DNA of 12,650 bases from Bacillota bacterium (lineage in GTDB: Bacteria; Bacillota; Clostridia; DSM-8532), in assembly GCA_023459915.1 (NCBI GenBank), contig JAEWSN010000073.1:1-12650 (forward strand), read 5' to 3'. A program made the translations under genes and the position numbers. The notes beneath the pieces were generated by a model. It was not told the DNA's origin, searched no databases, and worked only from the letters and a program-made list of their open reading frames with translations. Position 1 is the first letter of the stretch; each line of letters opens with the position of its first letter. Below are positions 1 through 7,467 of the stretch, in pieces.

Positions 1-53
1 TGCCGCATGAGGCCTCCGAACCCAACGGGTTCGGCTGGAAAGGAGTATCATCC

Positions 54-1079
54 ATGTCCGATCAATTCAATCCCTTCGAGCTCAAACAGCAGTTTGCGCA
101 GCAGAAAAAGTCCACGGGCGGCATGCCCAAGGGCATCCGGAACCTGCTGGTCGCGGCCGCCGTCGTGGTGGTCCTGGTCATTGTCGCCCTGTTCGCGCTG
201 TCAAGCTTCACCTTTACGGTCGGTGAGCGCGAGCAGGTGGTGGTCACGGAATTCGACCGCATCGTGCGCATCATTGTGGACGATGTGAACGCGCAAACCA
301 TTCAGGATCTGAAAAACAACCCGCGGTACGCCAATGTGAAAATCCAGCAGGGCAAGGGGCTGTTCTTCAAGACGCCATTCATACAGACTGTTCACCGGTA
401 CACCAACATGCTGCTGACCTACGACACGCAGGCGGATGAGGTCTTCACCCTCGACAAGAAGAAGCTCCTACTCGACAACAACGCCCAGTGGCGCATCGAG
501 AATCCGGCCCTGTTCATGAACAGCATCGGCACCATGAGTTCGGCGCACCAGCGCATCGACGAGTACATCTACTCCCGGATGCGCGAGGAAATCGGCCGCA
601 TCGAGGCCAAGCAGCTGGTGGCCGACAAGGAATATGTGGAAAACATGCTCATGAGCGTGCGTGATTATGTGCACAGCCAGGTGTCTCCCTATGGCATCGC
701 GGTGATGGACATCCGCATCAAGCGGACCGAGTATCCGGATGAAACCAAGCCTTCCATCTACGAGCAGATGCGCTCCGAACGGCAGGCGGTGGCCACGCAG
801 TACCGTGCCGACGGCCAGTCCGAAGCGCGCCGCATTCTGGCGGAAGCCAACCGCAAGGCCACCATCATCGAAGCCCAGGCGTATGAAACGGCCGAGAAAA
901 CCAAGGGCGAGGGTGACGGCGAGGCGCTGCAGATTTACGCCGAAGCCTACAACACCGACATCGAGTTTTACACCTTCTACCGCACGCTGCAGGCGTATGA
1001 AAAAATCATCGATGACGATACCACCATCTTCATCCATCCCGGGTCCGACCTGATGAAATTCCTGTTTTCCGCGGAGTAA
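54..1079 (+). CDS. hflC: HflC, SPFH-family modulator of the FtsH protease
   Basis: The 341-residue product fits the usual length of HflC, which with HflK forms a large membrane-anchored SPFH ring around the AAA+ protease FtsH and limits its access to membrane substrates. Visible: a polar N-terminus, one hydrophobic segment at about residues 30-52, then the SPFH/band-7 domain to about residue 250, an Ala/Glu/Arg-rich helical stretch with the SEARRILAEANRKATIIEAQ pattern typical of HflC, and the family C-terminus around YRTLQAYEKII and LMKFLF. The start is set by AAAGGAG at 40-46, 7 bases before ATG 54; the frame is open upstream, but nothing there looks like HflC. A stop codon at 8-10 in another frame could be the end of hflK, the usual upstream partner; too little is present to prove it. 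No terminator was seen after the TAA. Confidence 0.93.
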   Translation: MSDQFNPFELKQQFAQQKKSTGGMPKGIRNLLVAAAVVVVLVIVALFALSSFTFTVGEREQVVVTEFDRIVRIIVDDVNAQTIQDLKNNPRYANVKIQQGKGLFFKTPFIQTVHRYTNMLLTYDTQADEVFTLDKKKLLLDNNAQWRIENPALFMNSIGTMSSAHQRIDEYIYSRMREEIGRIEAKQLVADKEYVENMLMSVRDYVHSQVSPYGIAVMDIRIKRTEYPDETKPSIYEQMRSERQAVATQYRADGQSEARRILAEANRKATIIEAQAYETAEKTKGEGDGEALQIYAEAYNTDIEFYTFYRTLQAYEKIIDDDTTIFIHPGSDLMKFLFSAE

Positions 1080-1124
1080 CTTTTCTTCGCGTGAAATGGC
1101 GTCTTGACCCGATGTGTTTCCTTC

Positions 1125-1180
1125 AGGCAGGTCATAAACAAGGCAGGTCATAAACAAGGCAGACATGACAAGGCAGGCTG
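1125..1180. repeat. 16-bp tandem repeat between hflC and the CoA-disulfide reductase gene
   Basis: Two perfect copies of AGGCAGGTCATAAACA (1125-1140, 1141-1156) are followed by a shortened copy AGGCAGACATGACA (1157-1170) and a fragment AGGCAGGCTG (1171-1180). The array starts 45 bases after the hflC stop and ends 119 bases before the next start codon. It may be a slippage array or stacked sites for a regulator of the downstream gene; the sequence does not decide which. Confidence 0.85.
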
Positions 1181-1228
1181 TCCGTTGTCCTTCATGGGAA
1201 GGCAATGGGCGGCCTGTTCCGTTTGTGT

Positions 1229-1275
1229 CATTATTACATTTATTTTTTGTCAAACTTGTTAAGATGAAATTACAA
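1229..1275 (+). promoter_or_regulatory. AT-rich probable promoter region of the CoA-disulfide reductase gene
   Basis: In an otherwise GC-rich window this block is strongly AT-rich and directly precedes the gene. TTGTCA at 1247-1252 is a reasonable -35 box, but the matching -10 at 1269-1274 (ATTACA) is poor, and TAAGAT at 1260-1265 has no well-spaced -35. An imperfect dyad TTGT-N12-ACAA spans 1256-1275. The region is likely to hold the promoter; the exact boxes are uncertain. Confidence 0.35.
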
Positions 1276-1299
1276 CGACGTGCTTGAAAGGAATTCATT

Positions 1300-3357
1300 A
1301 TGGAAAGAATCGTGATCATCGGCGGTGTCGCGGCGGGAGCCACGGCGGCGGCCAAGGCAAGAAGACTGTCCGCGGACGCGGAAATCACCATGCTGGAATC
1401 CGGACCCGACATTTCCTTTGCCAACTGCGGACTGCCCTACTATATCGGCGGCGACATCAAGAGCCGGTCCAAGCTGATTCTGCAGAGCCCGGAAAGCTTC
1501 TGGGAACAGTACCGTACCAAGGTGGACATCCATACCACCGCGACTGAAATCGATCGCGCGAACCGGGTGGTCCACGCGGTGGACGCCCGTACCGGCGAAA
1601 AAAAGGAATATGCCTACACCAAGCTGATTCTTGCACAGGGTGGTCGTCCCATCGCGCCTCCCATTCCCGGCGCGGATCATGATCACGTATTCCAACTGTG
1701 GACCCTTGAGGACATGGACAAAATCACCGCCCACATCGACAACCGCAGTCCGAAGACGGCCGTGGTGGTCGGCGGCGGCTTCATTGGTCTGGAAATGGCC
1801 GAAGCGCTGGTCAAGCGGGGCATGAAGGTCACGGTGGTGGAAATGATGCCGCATGTGATGGCCCTGATGGAAGCGGAAATTGCCGGGTTCATCCAGGAGG
1901 AAATGATTTCCTACGGTGTGGATTTGCACACCGGCAAGGCCGTCTCCGAAATCGGCCGCCGCAATGTGAAGCTCAATGACGGCACCGTCGTGGACGCGGA
2001 CATGGTGCTGCTGTCCATCGGGGTGCGGCCCACCCTGAAGCTGGCGCAGGAGGCCGGTCTTGCCATGGGCGATGCCGGCGGCCTGCTGGTGGACGAGCTG
2101 CTGAAGACCAGCGACGACAACATTTTCGCCGCCGGTGACATGATTGAGCTGGAGCACCGCGTCTACAACAAGAAGGTACGGATTCCGCTGGCCGGCCCCG
2201 CCAACCGTCAGGGCCGCATCGCCGCTGAGAACGCGTTGAGCGGCAACCACCCGTACAAGGGATCCACAGGCACCTCCATCGTCCGCGTGTTCGAGGCGGT
2301 CGCCGGCATCACCGGATTGTCGCTGAAGGCGGCCCGGGCTGCGGGGCTGAATGCCGATGCCGTTGTGATCCACAAGGAACATCATGTGAGCTATTATCCC
2401 GGCGCCGAAGAAGTGACCGTACAGGTTGTCTATGACCGGGACACCGGCGTGGTGCTGGGTGGACAGACCGCAGGCTATGCCGGCGCGGACCGTCGTCTGG
2501 ACGTATTGGCTGCCGCAGCGGCCGCCAAGCTGACGGTTTCCGATCTTGCGGATATGGACTTCGCGTATTCGCCGCCGCTGGGCAGCGCCAACGACGCCAT
2601 CAACATGGCGGCCTATGCCGCGGAAAACCGGATGACCGGCTATTCACCGGCGCTGACGGTGTCCGAGCTCGACAAGCACCTCGAAGGCAAAAGCGTGGTG
2701 TGGATTGACCTGCGTGATGTGTTCGCGTACCAGAAGGCGCATGTGGACGGCGCGGTGAACATCCCGCTGGAAAGCCTTCAGGAAAAGTTGCCGGAGCTGC
2801 CGGCCAACAAGCTGATTGTGGTGTATGACGCCACCGGAAAGAAGGGCCATCAGGCGCTGCGCACCATCATGGGCGCCGGGCGGACCAATGTGCTCAATGT
2901 CAGCGGCGGTTTCTCCAGCCTGGCCGGGTATGTCCGGGCCGTCACGCCGGAAAACTTCACCCTGAACCTGTCTGCGCCGGAACCCAAGAAGATCGGGGAT
3001 CACGGGCACGAGGAGAAAGCCGCGGCTGCGACCCCGGTGGTGGAAGCCCCGAAGGCCGATGTCAACGAACCGCTTGTGGTGGATGTCCGCACAACGGATG
3101 AGTACTCGTATGGTGCGTATCCCGGAGCTGTCAACATCCCATTGGACGAGTTGGAAATGCGTCTGGATGAGCTGGGTCCCAAAGACCGCCCCATAATCCT
3201 GTACTGCGCCAGCGGCAGCCGCAGCTCGTACGGCGTGAAGATTCTCAAGGCCTACGGGTTCACGAATCTGGAAAACGGCGGTGGGCTGAACCGCATGATG
3301 AGTCGTGGCAAGAAAGGCGCTGACACCGGCTCCAGATTCTTCAACCTCTTCGGATGA
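1300..3357 (+). CDS. cdr: CoA-disulfide / persulfide reductase with two C-terminal rhodanese domains
   Basis: FAD- and NAD(P)H-dependent oxidoreductase of the CoA-disulfide reductase family, which reduces CoA disulfide or CoA/protein persulfides in the cytoplasm. The product has 685 residues. Residues 1-445 hold the FAD-binding GGVAAGATAA motif (8-17), the single redox Cys43 in SFANCGLPY, the NAD(P)H-binding GGGFIGLEMAEAL loop near 155-168, the second FAD motif with Asp280 in FAAGDM, and a Tyr pair (365-366) in YYPGAEEV that matches the family's catalytic-tyrosine region. Two rhodanese domains follow, about 455-555 and 590-672, joined by an Ala/Pro/Glu/His-rich linker. Family members with a rhodanese tail normally have one domain and about 550 residues. 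The first domain has Asp510 where the catalytic Cys belongs (VVYDATGKKG); the second has Cys636 in YCASGSRSS. AAGGAA at 1288-1293 supports the ATG. Which disulfide or persulfide is the real substrate cannot be read from the sequence. Confidence 0.9.
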   Translation: MERIVIIGGVAAGATAAAKARRLSADAEITMLESGPDISFANCGLPYYIGGDIKSRSKLILQSPESFWEQYRTKVDIHTTATEIDRANRVVHAVDARTGEKKEYAYTKLILAQGGRPIAPPIPGADHDHVFQLWTLEDMDKITAHIDNRSPKTAVVVGGGFIGLEMAEALVKRGMKVTVVEMMPHVMALMEAEIAGFIQEEMISYGVDLHTGKAVSEIGRRNVKLNDGTVVDADMVLLSIGVRPTLKLAQEAGLAMGDAGGLLVDELLKTSDDNIFAAGDMIELEHRVYNKKVRIPLAGPANRQGRIAAENALSGNHPYKGSTGTSIVRVFEAVAGITGLSLKAARAAGLNADAVVIHKEHHVSYYPGAEEVTVQVVYDRDTGVVLGGQTAGYAGADRRLDVLAAAAAAKLTVSDLADMDFAYSPPLGSANDAINMAAYAAENRMTGYSPALTVSELDKHLEGKSVVWIDLRDVFAYQKAHVDGAVNIPLESLQEKLPELPANKLIVVYDATGKKGHQALRTIMGAGRTNVLNVSGGFSSLAGYVRAVTPENFTLNLSAPEPKKIGDHGHEEKAAAATPVVEAPKADVNEPLVVDVRTTDEYSYGAYPGAVNIPLDELEMRLDELGPKDRPIILYCASGSRSSYGVKILKAYGFTNLENGGGLNRMMSRGKKGADTGSRFFNLFG

Positions 3358-3405
3358 TCTGGAAGCCTGAGGATATCTTTCAGTTGAACTTCGTTTTTCC
3401 TGTTG

Positions 3406-3438
3406 GGTGGATCCGGATTGCCGGATCCGCCTTTTTTT
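3406..3438 (+). terminator. Rho-independent terminator of the CoA-disulfide reductase gene
   Basis: An 11-bp stem (3406-3416 with 3421-3431, one G-U pair) closes an ATTG loop and runs into seven T residues (3432-3438). It lies 48 bases after the stop codon. On the other strand no T-run follows the hairpin, so it should act only for the + strand gene and not for the converging ktrB. Confidence 0.93.
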
Positions 3439-3483
3439 GCCCGCTTTTTGGATCCCGTTGGCAGGCATGCATGCGGAGTCCCG

Positions 3484-3576
3484 AACGCAGGGCGCACACC
3501 CGCTACGGATTGGGATTGCGCAATCAAGTCGCTCGCCCGCTACGGATTGGGATTGCGCACGCAAGGCGCTCATCCC
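3484..3576. repeat. 37-bp tandem repeat at the 3' end of ktrB
   Basis: A 24-base block beginning CCCGCTACGGATTGGGATTG occurs identically at 3499-3522 and 3536-3559, so the period is 37 bp. The following segments are also related (CAATCAAGTCGCTC versus CACGCAAGGCGCTC), and a partial third copy (CGCAGGGCGCACACCC) precedes the first. The last copy overlaps the ktrB stop codon (3570-3572 on the - strand). Both full copies carry a small dyad with TTGCG facing CGCAA or GCAA. It is not a CRISPR: the copies are contiguous and there are no spacers. Confidence 0.85.
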
Positions 3577-4934
3577 ACCACGATTTTTCCTTCGGGATAA
3601 ATCCTGTCCACATCCTTGCGGGAACCCATGGACAGCATGATGGCGAAGGTCATCGGGCCGATGCGGCCAATGAACATGGTGATCAGGTGAAGCAGCTTGG
3701 TGATGGTGCCATAGGTGGCGGAGGTGGTCATCCCGATGGAGAGCCCCACCGTGCCGAAGGCGGAGGTGGATTCGAACAGGGCGTTCACCAGCCGGAACTC
3801 CGGGTGCAGCAGCGTGACGAAAAAGGTGATGGTGATGAGCCAGATGACAGACAGCAGTACAATCGTGAAGGCACGAAGCACCGTGTTGATGTTGATGCGC
3901 TTGCCGCCGAAAATGATTTTTTCGCGGGAACGGATGACGCTCAGGATGGCGATGAGGATGACGCCGAGTGTGTTGACCTTGATGCCGCCGCCGGTGGATC
4001 CGGATGCAGCCCCGATGAACATCAGCAGGGAGAGGAAGACCTTGGTCACGTCCTGGGTGGCGTTGAGGTTCAACGCGGCAAACCCGGCGGTTCTGGCGTT
4101 GACGGAGAGAAAAGCCGCGCCGTTGAGGGCATCGCGTGTGGGCATGTGCCCCAGGGTGTTGATGTTGCCGCGTTCGAGCAGATAGACACAAATCATTCCG
4201 AAGATCCAGAGAAATCCGGAAATGATGAGTACGATTTTCGTATGGATCCGCAGTTTTCTATTTTTGCGGTAATTCCACAGGTCTTCCCACACGATGAAGC
4301 CGAGCCCGCCGATCATGATCAGGCCATTGATGACGGATAAGACAAACGGGGAGTCCGCCATGCCCATGAAGCTTTGACCACCGCCGAACACATCAAAACC
4401 CGCGTTGCAGAACGCGGAGATGGAATGGAACACGCCATAATACAGGCCGATGGCGCCAAATTCCGGGATAAAGGCGGCGGACAGCAGGATGGCGCCCAGC
4501 AATTCGAGGCCGAAGACCACCTTCACCACATTCTTGATGAGCTGGATGGAATCGTGCCATTCGAAGGTGTTGAGTGATTCCTTGACGAGCACCATGGCCT
4601 TGAGGCCGGATTTGCGGCCGATGGCGGCCAGAAAGAAAGTGGTGAGCGTGATGAGTCCCAGACCACCAATTTGAATCAGCGTGAGAATGGTCAGCTCACC
4701 GAACAGGGCCCAGGTGTCGGCCGTGTCCGCGATGACAAGGCCTGTGACGCAGGTGGCCGAGGTGGCCGTGTACAGCGCGTCCAGAAAGGAGATGTCCCGT
4801 GTGCCCTCCTGGGCAATGGGGAGCAGCAGCAGCAGGGTTCCCAAAAGAATGACCATGATGAAGCTCGACGCGATGGCGAGTGGCGGAGAGATGGCAGTCA
4901 TTCTGAAACGGAACCGATAAAGAAACTTGTTCAT
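3570..4934 (-). CDS. ktrB: KtrB/TrkH-family potassium uptake channel subunit
   Basis: The 454-residue membrane protein is a superfamily-of-K+-transporters channel subunit, which imports K+ (often Na+-coupled) with a cytoplasmic nucleotide-binding partner, KtrA or TrkA. Four pore repeats are visible through their filter segments: TATSATCVTGL (56-66), SAFCNAGF (173-180), SVNARTAGF (277-285) and STSAFGTVGLS (389-399), each with its filter glycine. The flexible gate loop GAASGSTGGGIKVNT (308-322) and the C-terminal RIGPMTF...YPEGKIVVG pattern favour KtrB over long TrkH. The start is ATG 4934, preceded by GGAGG (complement of 4944-4948) with 9 bases spacing. A longer frame reaching back to 5063 is unlikely: its extra 43 residues are not family-like. 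No KtrA gene is in the window. The gene converges on the CoA-disulfide reductase gene and is divergent from pta. Confidence 0.9.
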   Translation of the reverse strand: MNKFLYRFRFRMTAISPPLAIASSFIMVILLGTLLLLLPIAQEGTRDISFLDALYTATSATCVTGLVIADTADTWALFGELTILTLIQIGGLGLITLTTFFLAAIGRKSGLKAMVLVKESLNTFEWHDSIQLIKNVVKVVFGLELLGAILLSAAFIPEFGAIGLYYGVFHSISAFCNAGFDVFGGGQSFMGMADSPFVLSVINGLIMIGGLGFIVWEDLWNYRKNRKLRIHTKIVLIISGFLWIFGMICVYLLERGNINTLGHMPTRDALNGAAFLSVNARTAGFAALNLNATQDVTKVFLSLLMFIGAASGSTGGGIKVNTLGVILIAILSVIRSREKIIFGGKRININTVLRAFTIVLLSVIWLITITFFVTLLHPEFRLVNALFESTSAFGTVGLSIGMTTSATYGTITKLLHLITMFIGRIGPMTFAIMLSMGSRKDVDRIYPEGKIVVG

Positions 4935-4946
4935 GCTGTCTTTCCT

Positions 4947-4986
4947 CCGCCGCAGGCTGGGTGTCGGCGGCAGGAGTTCACCTGCC
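4947..4986 (-). promoter_or_regulatory. Two overlapping hairpins in the ktrB leader, one touching the ribosome binding site
   Basis: Reading in the ktrB direction, GGCAGG (4986-4981) pairs with CCTGCC (4974-4969) across a 6-base loop. Then CCGCCG (4970-4965) pairs with CGGCGG (4952-4947), whose last two bases belong to the GGAGG ribosome binding site. The two stems share two bases (4969-4970), so they compete at their edge. This is suggestive of translational control, but the short GC-rich stems could also be chance in this composition. Confidence 0.35.
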
Positions 4987-5098
4987 TTTCGCGTAAGCTT
5001 GCCACCATGATACCCAAAGGGGACGGACAAAGCAATGGTTCCAGCGGCCTGCAATGCAAGCAAATCCTATCACCAAGTACCATTTAATCCCGGAATGC

Positions 5099-5126
5099 TT
5101 GTATACAAAAAACAGTGTGATATAAT
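5099..5126 (+). promoter_or_regulatory. pta-ackA promoter with a palindromic operator candidate
   Basis: TTGTAT (5099-5104) and a perfect TATAAT (5121-5126) are separated by 16 bases, and TG at 5118-5119 makes an extended -10. Transcription should start near 5133, and GGAGGGG (5141-5147) lies 6 bases before the pta ATG. The -35 box is half of the perfect 10-bp palindrome TTGTATACAA (5099-5108). This resembles the tnGTnnACna type of site bound by GntR-family repressors, so a repressor here could block the polymerase. The promoter is well supported; the operator is an inference. Confidence 0.75.
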
Positions 5127-5153
5127 TATTGGGCCACACAGGAGGGGTATTTC

Positions 5154-6155
5154 ATGAGCAATTTTCTACAAAGAATGATTGAACGCGCCAATGCGGACAA
5201 GAAGACCATTGTGCTGCCGGAAACGACGGACATCCGTATCCTGAAAGCGGCTGCGTTGATTCAGGAACAGGGCTTTGCCCGGATTGTGCTCGTCGGGGAC
5301 AAGGCCGCCATGGAAACGCTCGGCGCCGGCCTGAACTTTTCCGAGGCCATTTTTGTCAATCCTGAAACGTCCGAAAAGTTTGAGGACTACGCAAATGCCT
5401 TCTATGAGCTTCGCAAGAACAAGGGCATGACCCTTGAAAAAGCGCGTGAAACCATGAAAAACCCGCTCTACTGGGGCGTCATGATGGTGAAACAGGGAGA
5501 GGCCCACGGCATGGTGGCCGGGGCCATCAACTCCACCGGCAATACCCTGCGTCCGGCGCTGCAGATTCTCAAGACCGCGCCCGGCACCAAGCTGGTCTCC
5601 GCCTTCTTTGTGATGGAGGTTCCGGATTGCGCCTATGGCAAGGACGGCGCCTTCATCTACGCCGACAGCGGCCTGGTGGAGAATCCGAATGCGGAGGAGC
5701 TCGCGGAGATCGCCATCTCGTCCGCCGCAACCTGTGAAAACCTGCTCGAGACCGAAGCCCGTGTGGCCATGCTCTCCTATTCCAGCTATGGCAGCGCCAG
5801 CAACCCGCTGGTTGACAAGGTGGTCGAGGCCACCCGCATTGCGAAGGAAAAAGCGCCGCAGATTCTGATCGACGGGGAGCTGCAGGTCGACGCCGCCATC
5901 ATTCCAGAAATCGCCGCCTCCAAGGCGGCGGCCAGCCCGCTCAAGGGCATGGCCAATGTGCTGGTGTTCCCGGATCTCAACTCCGGCAACATCTCCTACA
6001 AGCTCACCCAACGTCTGGCCAAGGCTGATGCCTACGGCCCCATCACGCAGGGCATCGCCCGTCCCGTCAACGATTTGTCGCGCGGCTGCTCGGCCGAGGA
6101 CATTGTGGGTGTGGTCGCGATCACGGCCGTCCAGGCACAGGGCGTCAAGGCCTGA
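5154..6155 (+). CDS. pta: Phosphate acetyltransferase (short form)
   Basis: The enzyme converts acetyl-CoA plus phosphate to acetyl phosphate and CoA in the cytoplasm, the first step of acetate fermentation. The 333-residue length is that of the short, single-domain Pta, without the N-terminal regulatory domains of the enterobacterial form. Recognisable features are the N-terminal KKTIVLPETTDIRILKAA, the HGMVAGAINSTGNTLRPALQ substrate loop, TAPGTKLVSAFFVM, and the C-terminal GPITQGIARPVNDLSRGCS segment with Ser309 and Arg310, which coincide in number with the catalytic pair described for the Methanosarcina thermophila enzyme. GGAGGGG lies 6 bases ahead of the ATG. ackA follows 92 bases downstream on the same strand with no promoter or terminator in between, so the two are probably one transcript. 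Confidence 0.96.
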   Translation: MSNFLQRMIERANADKKTIVLPETTDIRILKAAALIQEQGFARIVLVGDKAAMETLGAGLNFSEAIFVNPETSEKFEDYANAFYELRKNKGMTLEKARETMKNPLYWGVMMVKQGEAHGMVAGAINSTGNTLRPALQILKTAPGTKLVSAFFVMEVPDCAYGKDGAFIYADSGLVENPNAEELAEIAISSAATCENLLETEARVAMLSYSSYGSASNPLVDKVVEATRIAKEKAPQILIDGELQVDAAIIPEIAASKAAASPLKGMANVLVFPDLNSGNISYKLTQRLAKADAYGPITQGIARPVNDLSRGCSAEDIVGVVAITAVQAQGVKA

Positions 6156-6169
6156 GGCCATCAGGACCG

Positions 6170-6193
6170 GCACGGCAGGATCAACCGCCGTGC
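6170..6193 (+). other. Intercistronic hairpin between pta and ackA
   Basis: GCACGGC (6170-6176) is the exact reverse complement of GCCGTGC (6187-6193), enclosing a 10-base loop. It starts 15 bases after the pta stop. No T-run follows, so it is not a standard terminator; it could affect processing, stability or the relative yield of the two messages. Confidence 0.45.
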
Positions 6194-6247
6194 ACAACCG
6201 GACAGGAAGGCGCGGCGCGCAGGTGACCGCCAGGAGAGGAATCGGTT

Positions 6248-7441
6248 ATGGTTATTCTTGTCATCAATGCAGGCAGTTCATCCCTGAAATACCAGCTCAT
6301 CGACATGGGTCGGGACATTGTTCTGGCCAAGGGGCTGTGCGATCGCATCGGCCTCGACGGCGCCATTGTGAAGCAGACCGCGCACGATGGCCGTGAAACC
6401 ATCCGCACGGTGCCCATGAAAAACCATTCGGACGCCATTGTGGAAGTGGTCAACGAGCTGACGGGAGAGAACTGCGGCGTCATTGCCGGCATGGACGAGA
6501 TCAGCGCGGTGGGCCATCGCGTGGTGCACGGTGGCGAGAAGTTCTTCCAGTCCGTTGTCATCGACGACGAGGTCATGAAGGCCATCGAAGCCACCGCGGA
6601 GCTGGCGCCCATCCACAACCCGCCGAACATCACCGGCATCCGCGCCTGTCAGGAAATCATGCCCGGCAAGCCGCAGGTGGCCGTGTTCGACACCGCGTTC
6701 CACCAGACCATTCCGGATTTCGCGTACATGTACGCGCTGCCCTACGAGTATTATCAGAAGTACCAGCTGCGCAAGTACGGATTCCACGGCACTTCGCACA
6801 AGTATGTGTCCGAGCGCGCCGCGGCGTTTCTGGGAAGGCCCATTGGGGAGCTCAAGATTGTCACCTGCCACCTGGGCAACGGTTCGTCCATTGCGGCGGT
6901 CGATGGCGGCAAGGTGGTGGACACCACCATGGGCTTCACCCCGCTCGACGGGTTGGCCATGGGCACCCGCTGCGGCACCATCGATCCGGCTGTGGTCACC
7001 TTCCTGATGAAAAAGGAGAATATGGACGCCGAGAAAATGGATGTCATCATGAACAAGCAGTCCGGCATGCTCGGGGTGTCCGGGGTGTCCAGCGACTTCC
7101 GTGACCTGCACAAGGCCATGGACGAGCACAATGAGCGCGCGCGCCTGGCCCTGTCGATGTTCTGTTATCAGGTTCGCAAGAAAATCGGCGCCTATGCCGC
7201 CGCCATGGACGGGCTCGACGCCATCGTCTTCACGGCCGGTGTCGGCGAGAACAACCCCTATGTTCGGTACGAATCCACCATCGGGCTCGATTTCATGGGT
7301 GTCGCGGTGGACGAGGCGAAGAACAACGAACGCGGCGGTGAGCGTGATGTCAGCGCCGAACACGCGCGGGTGCGCACACTGGTCATCCCCACCAACGAGG
7401 AGCTGGCCATCGCGCGCGAAACCGCGGCGCTTGTCGGATGA
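6248..7441 (+). CDS. ackA: Acetate kinase
   Basis: Acetate kinase transfers the phosphoryl group of acetyl phosphate to ADP, giving acetate and ATP; with Pta it provides substrate-level ATP. The 397-residue product belongs to the ASKHA fold. Every residue expected at the active site is visible and at the family numbering: Asn7 in INAGSSSLKY, Arg91 in GHRVVHGG, Asp148 in FDTAFHQTIP, His180 in FHGTSHKYV, Arg241 in GTRCGTIDP, and Glu384 near the C-terminus; the phosphate loop HLGNGSS and the adenosine motif FTAGVGENN are also present. AGGAGAGGA at 6232-6240 precedes the ATG. It is the second gene of the pta-ackA unit; the likely terminator is more than 130 bases downstream, after a palindrome pair. 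Confidence 0.97.
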   Translation: MVILVINAGSSSLKYQLIDMGRDIVLAKGLCDRIGLDGAIVKQTAHDGRETIRTVPMKNHSDAIVEVVNELTGENCGVIAGMDEISAVGHRVVHGGEKFFQSVVIDDEVMKAIEATAELAPIHNPPNITGIRACQEIMPGKPQVAVFDTAFHQTIPDFAYMYALPYEYYQKYQLRKYGFHGTSHKYVSERAAAFLGRPIGELKIVTCHLGNGSSIAAVDGGKVVDTTMGFTPLDGLAMGTRCGTIDPAVVTFLMKKENMDAEKMDVIMNKQSGMLGVSGVSSDFRDLHKAMDEHNERARLALSMFCYQVRKKIGAYAAAMDGLDAIVFTAGVGENNPYVRYESTIGLDFMGVAVDEAKNNERGGERDVSAEHARVRTLVIPTNEELAIARETAALVG

Positions 7442-7467
7442 GACAACCTCCGTCCGCCTGCGGGCAC

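Noticed and set aside
1..10. 3' end of hflK
   Set aside because: A stop at 8-10 fits the usual hflK-hflC order, but three codons are too little to call a gene.
468..2385. Long - strand frames opposite hflC and the CoA-disulfide reductase gene
   Set aside because: Both are antisense shadows produced by GC-rich codon usage, without motifs or initiation signals.
3484..3576. CRISPR array
   Set aside because: There are only two to three contiguous, partly degenerate copies with no unique spacers.
3354..4340. A 328-codon + strand frame opposite ktrB
   Set aside because: It starts at the end of the CoA-disulfide reductase gene, reads through the terminator, and is antisense to ktrB; its composition is that of a shadow frame.
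4935..5063. N-terminal extension of KtrB by 43 residues
   Set aside because: The extension is not family-like, while ATG 4934 has a proper GGAGG at 9 bases and starts a typical KtrB N-terminus.
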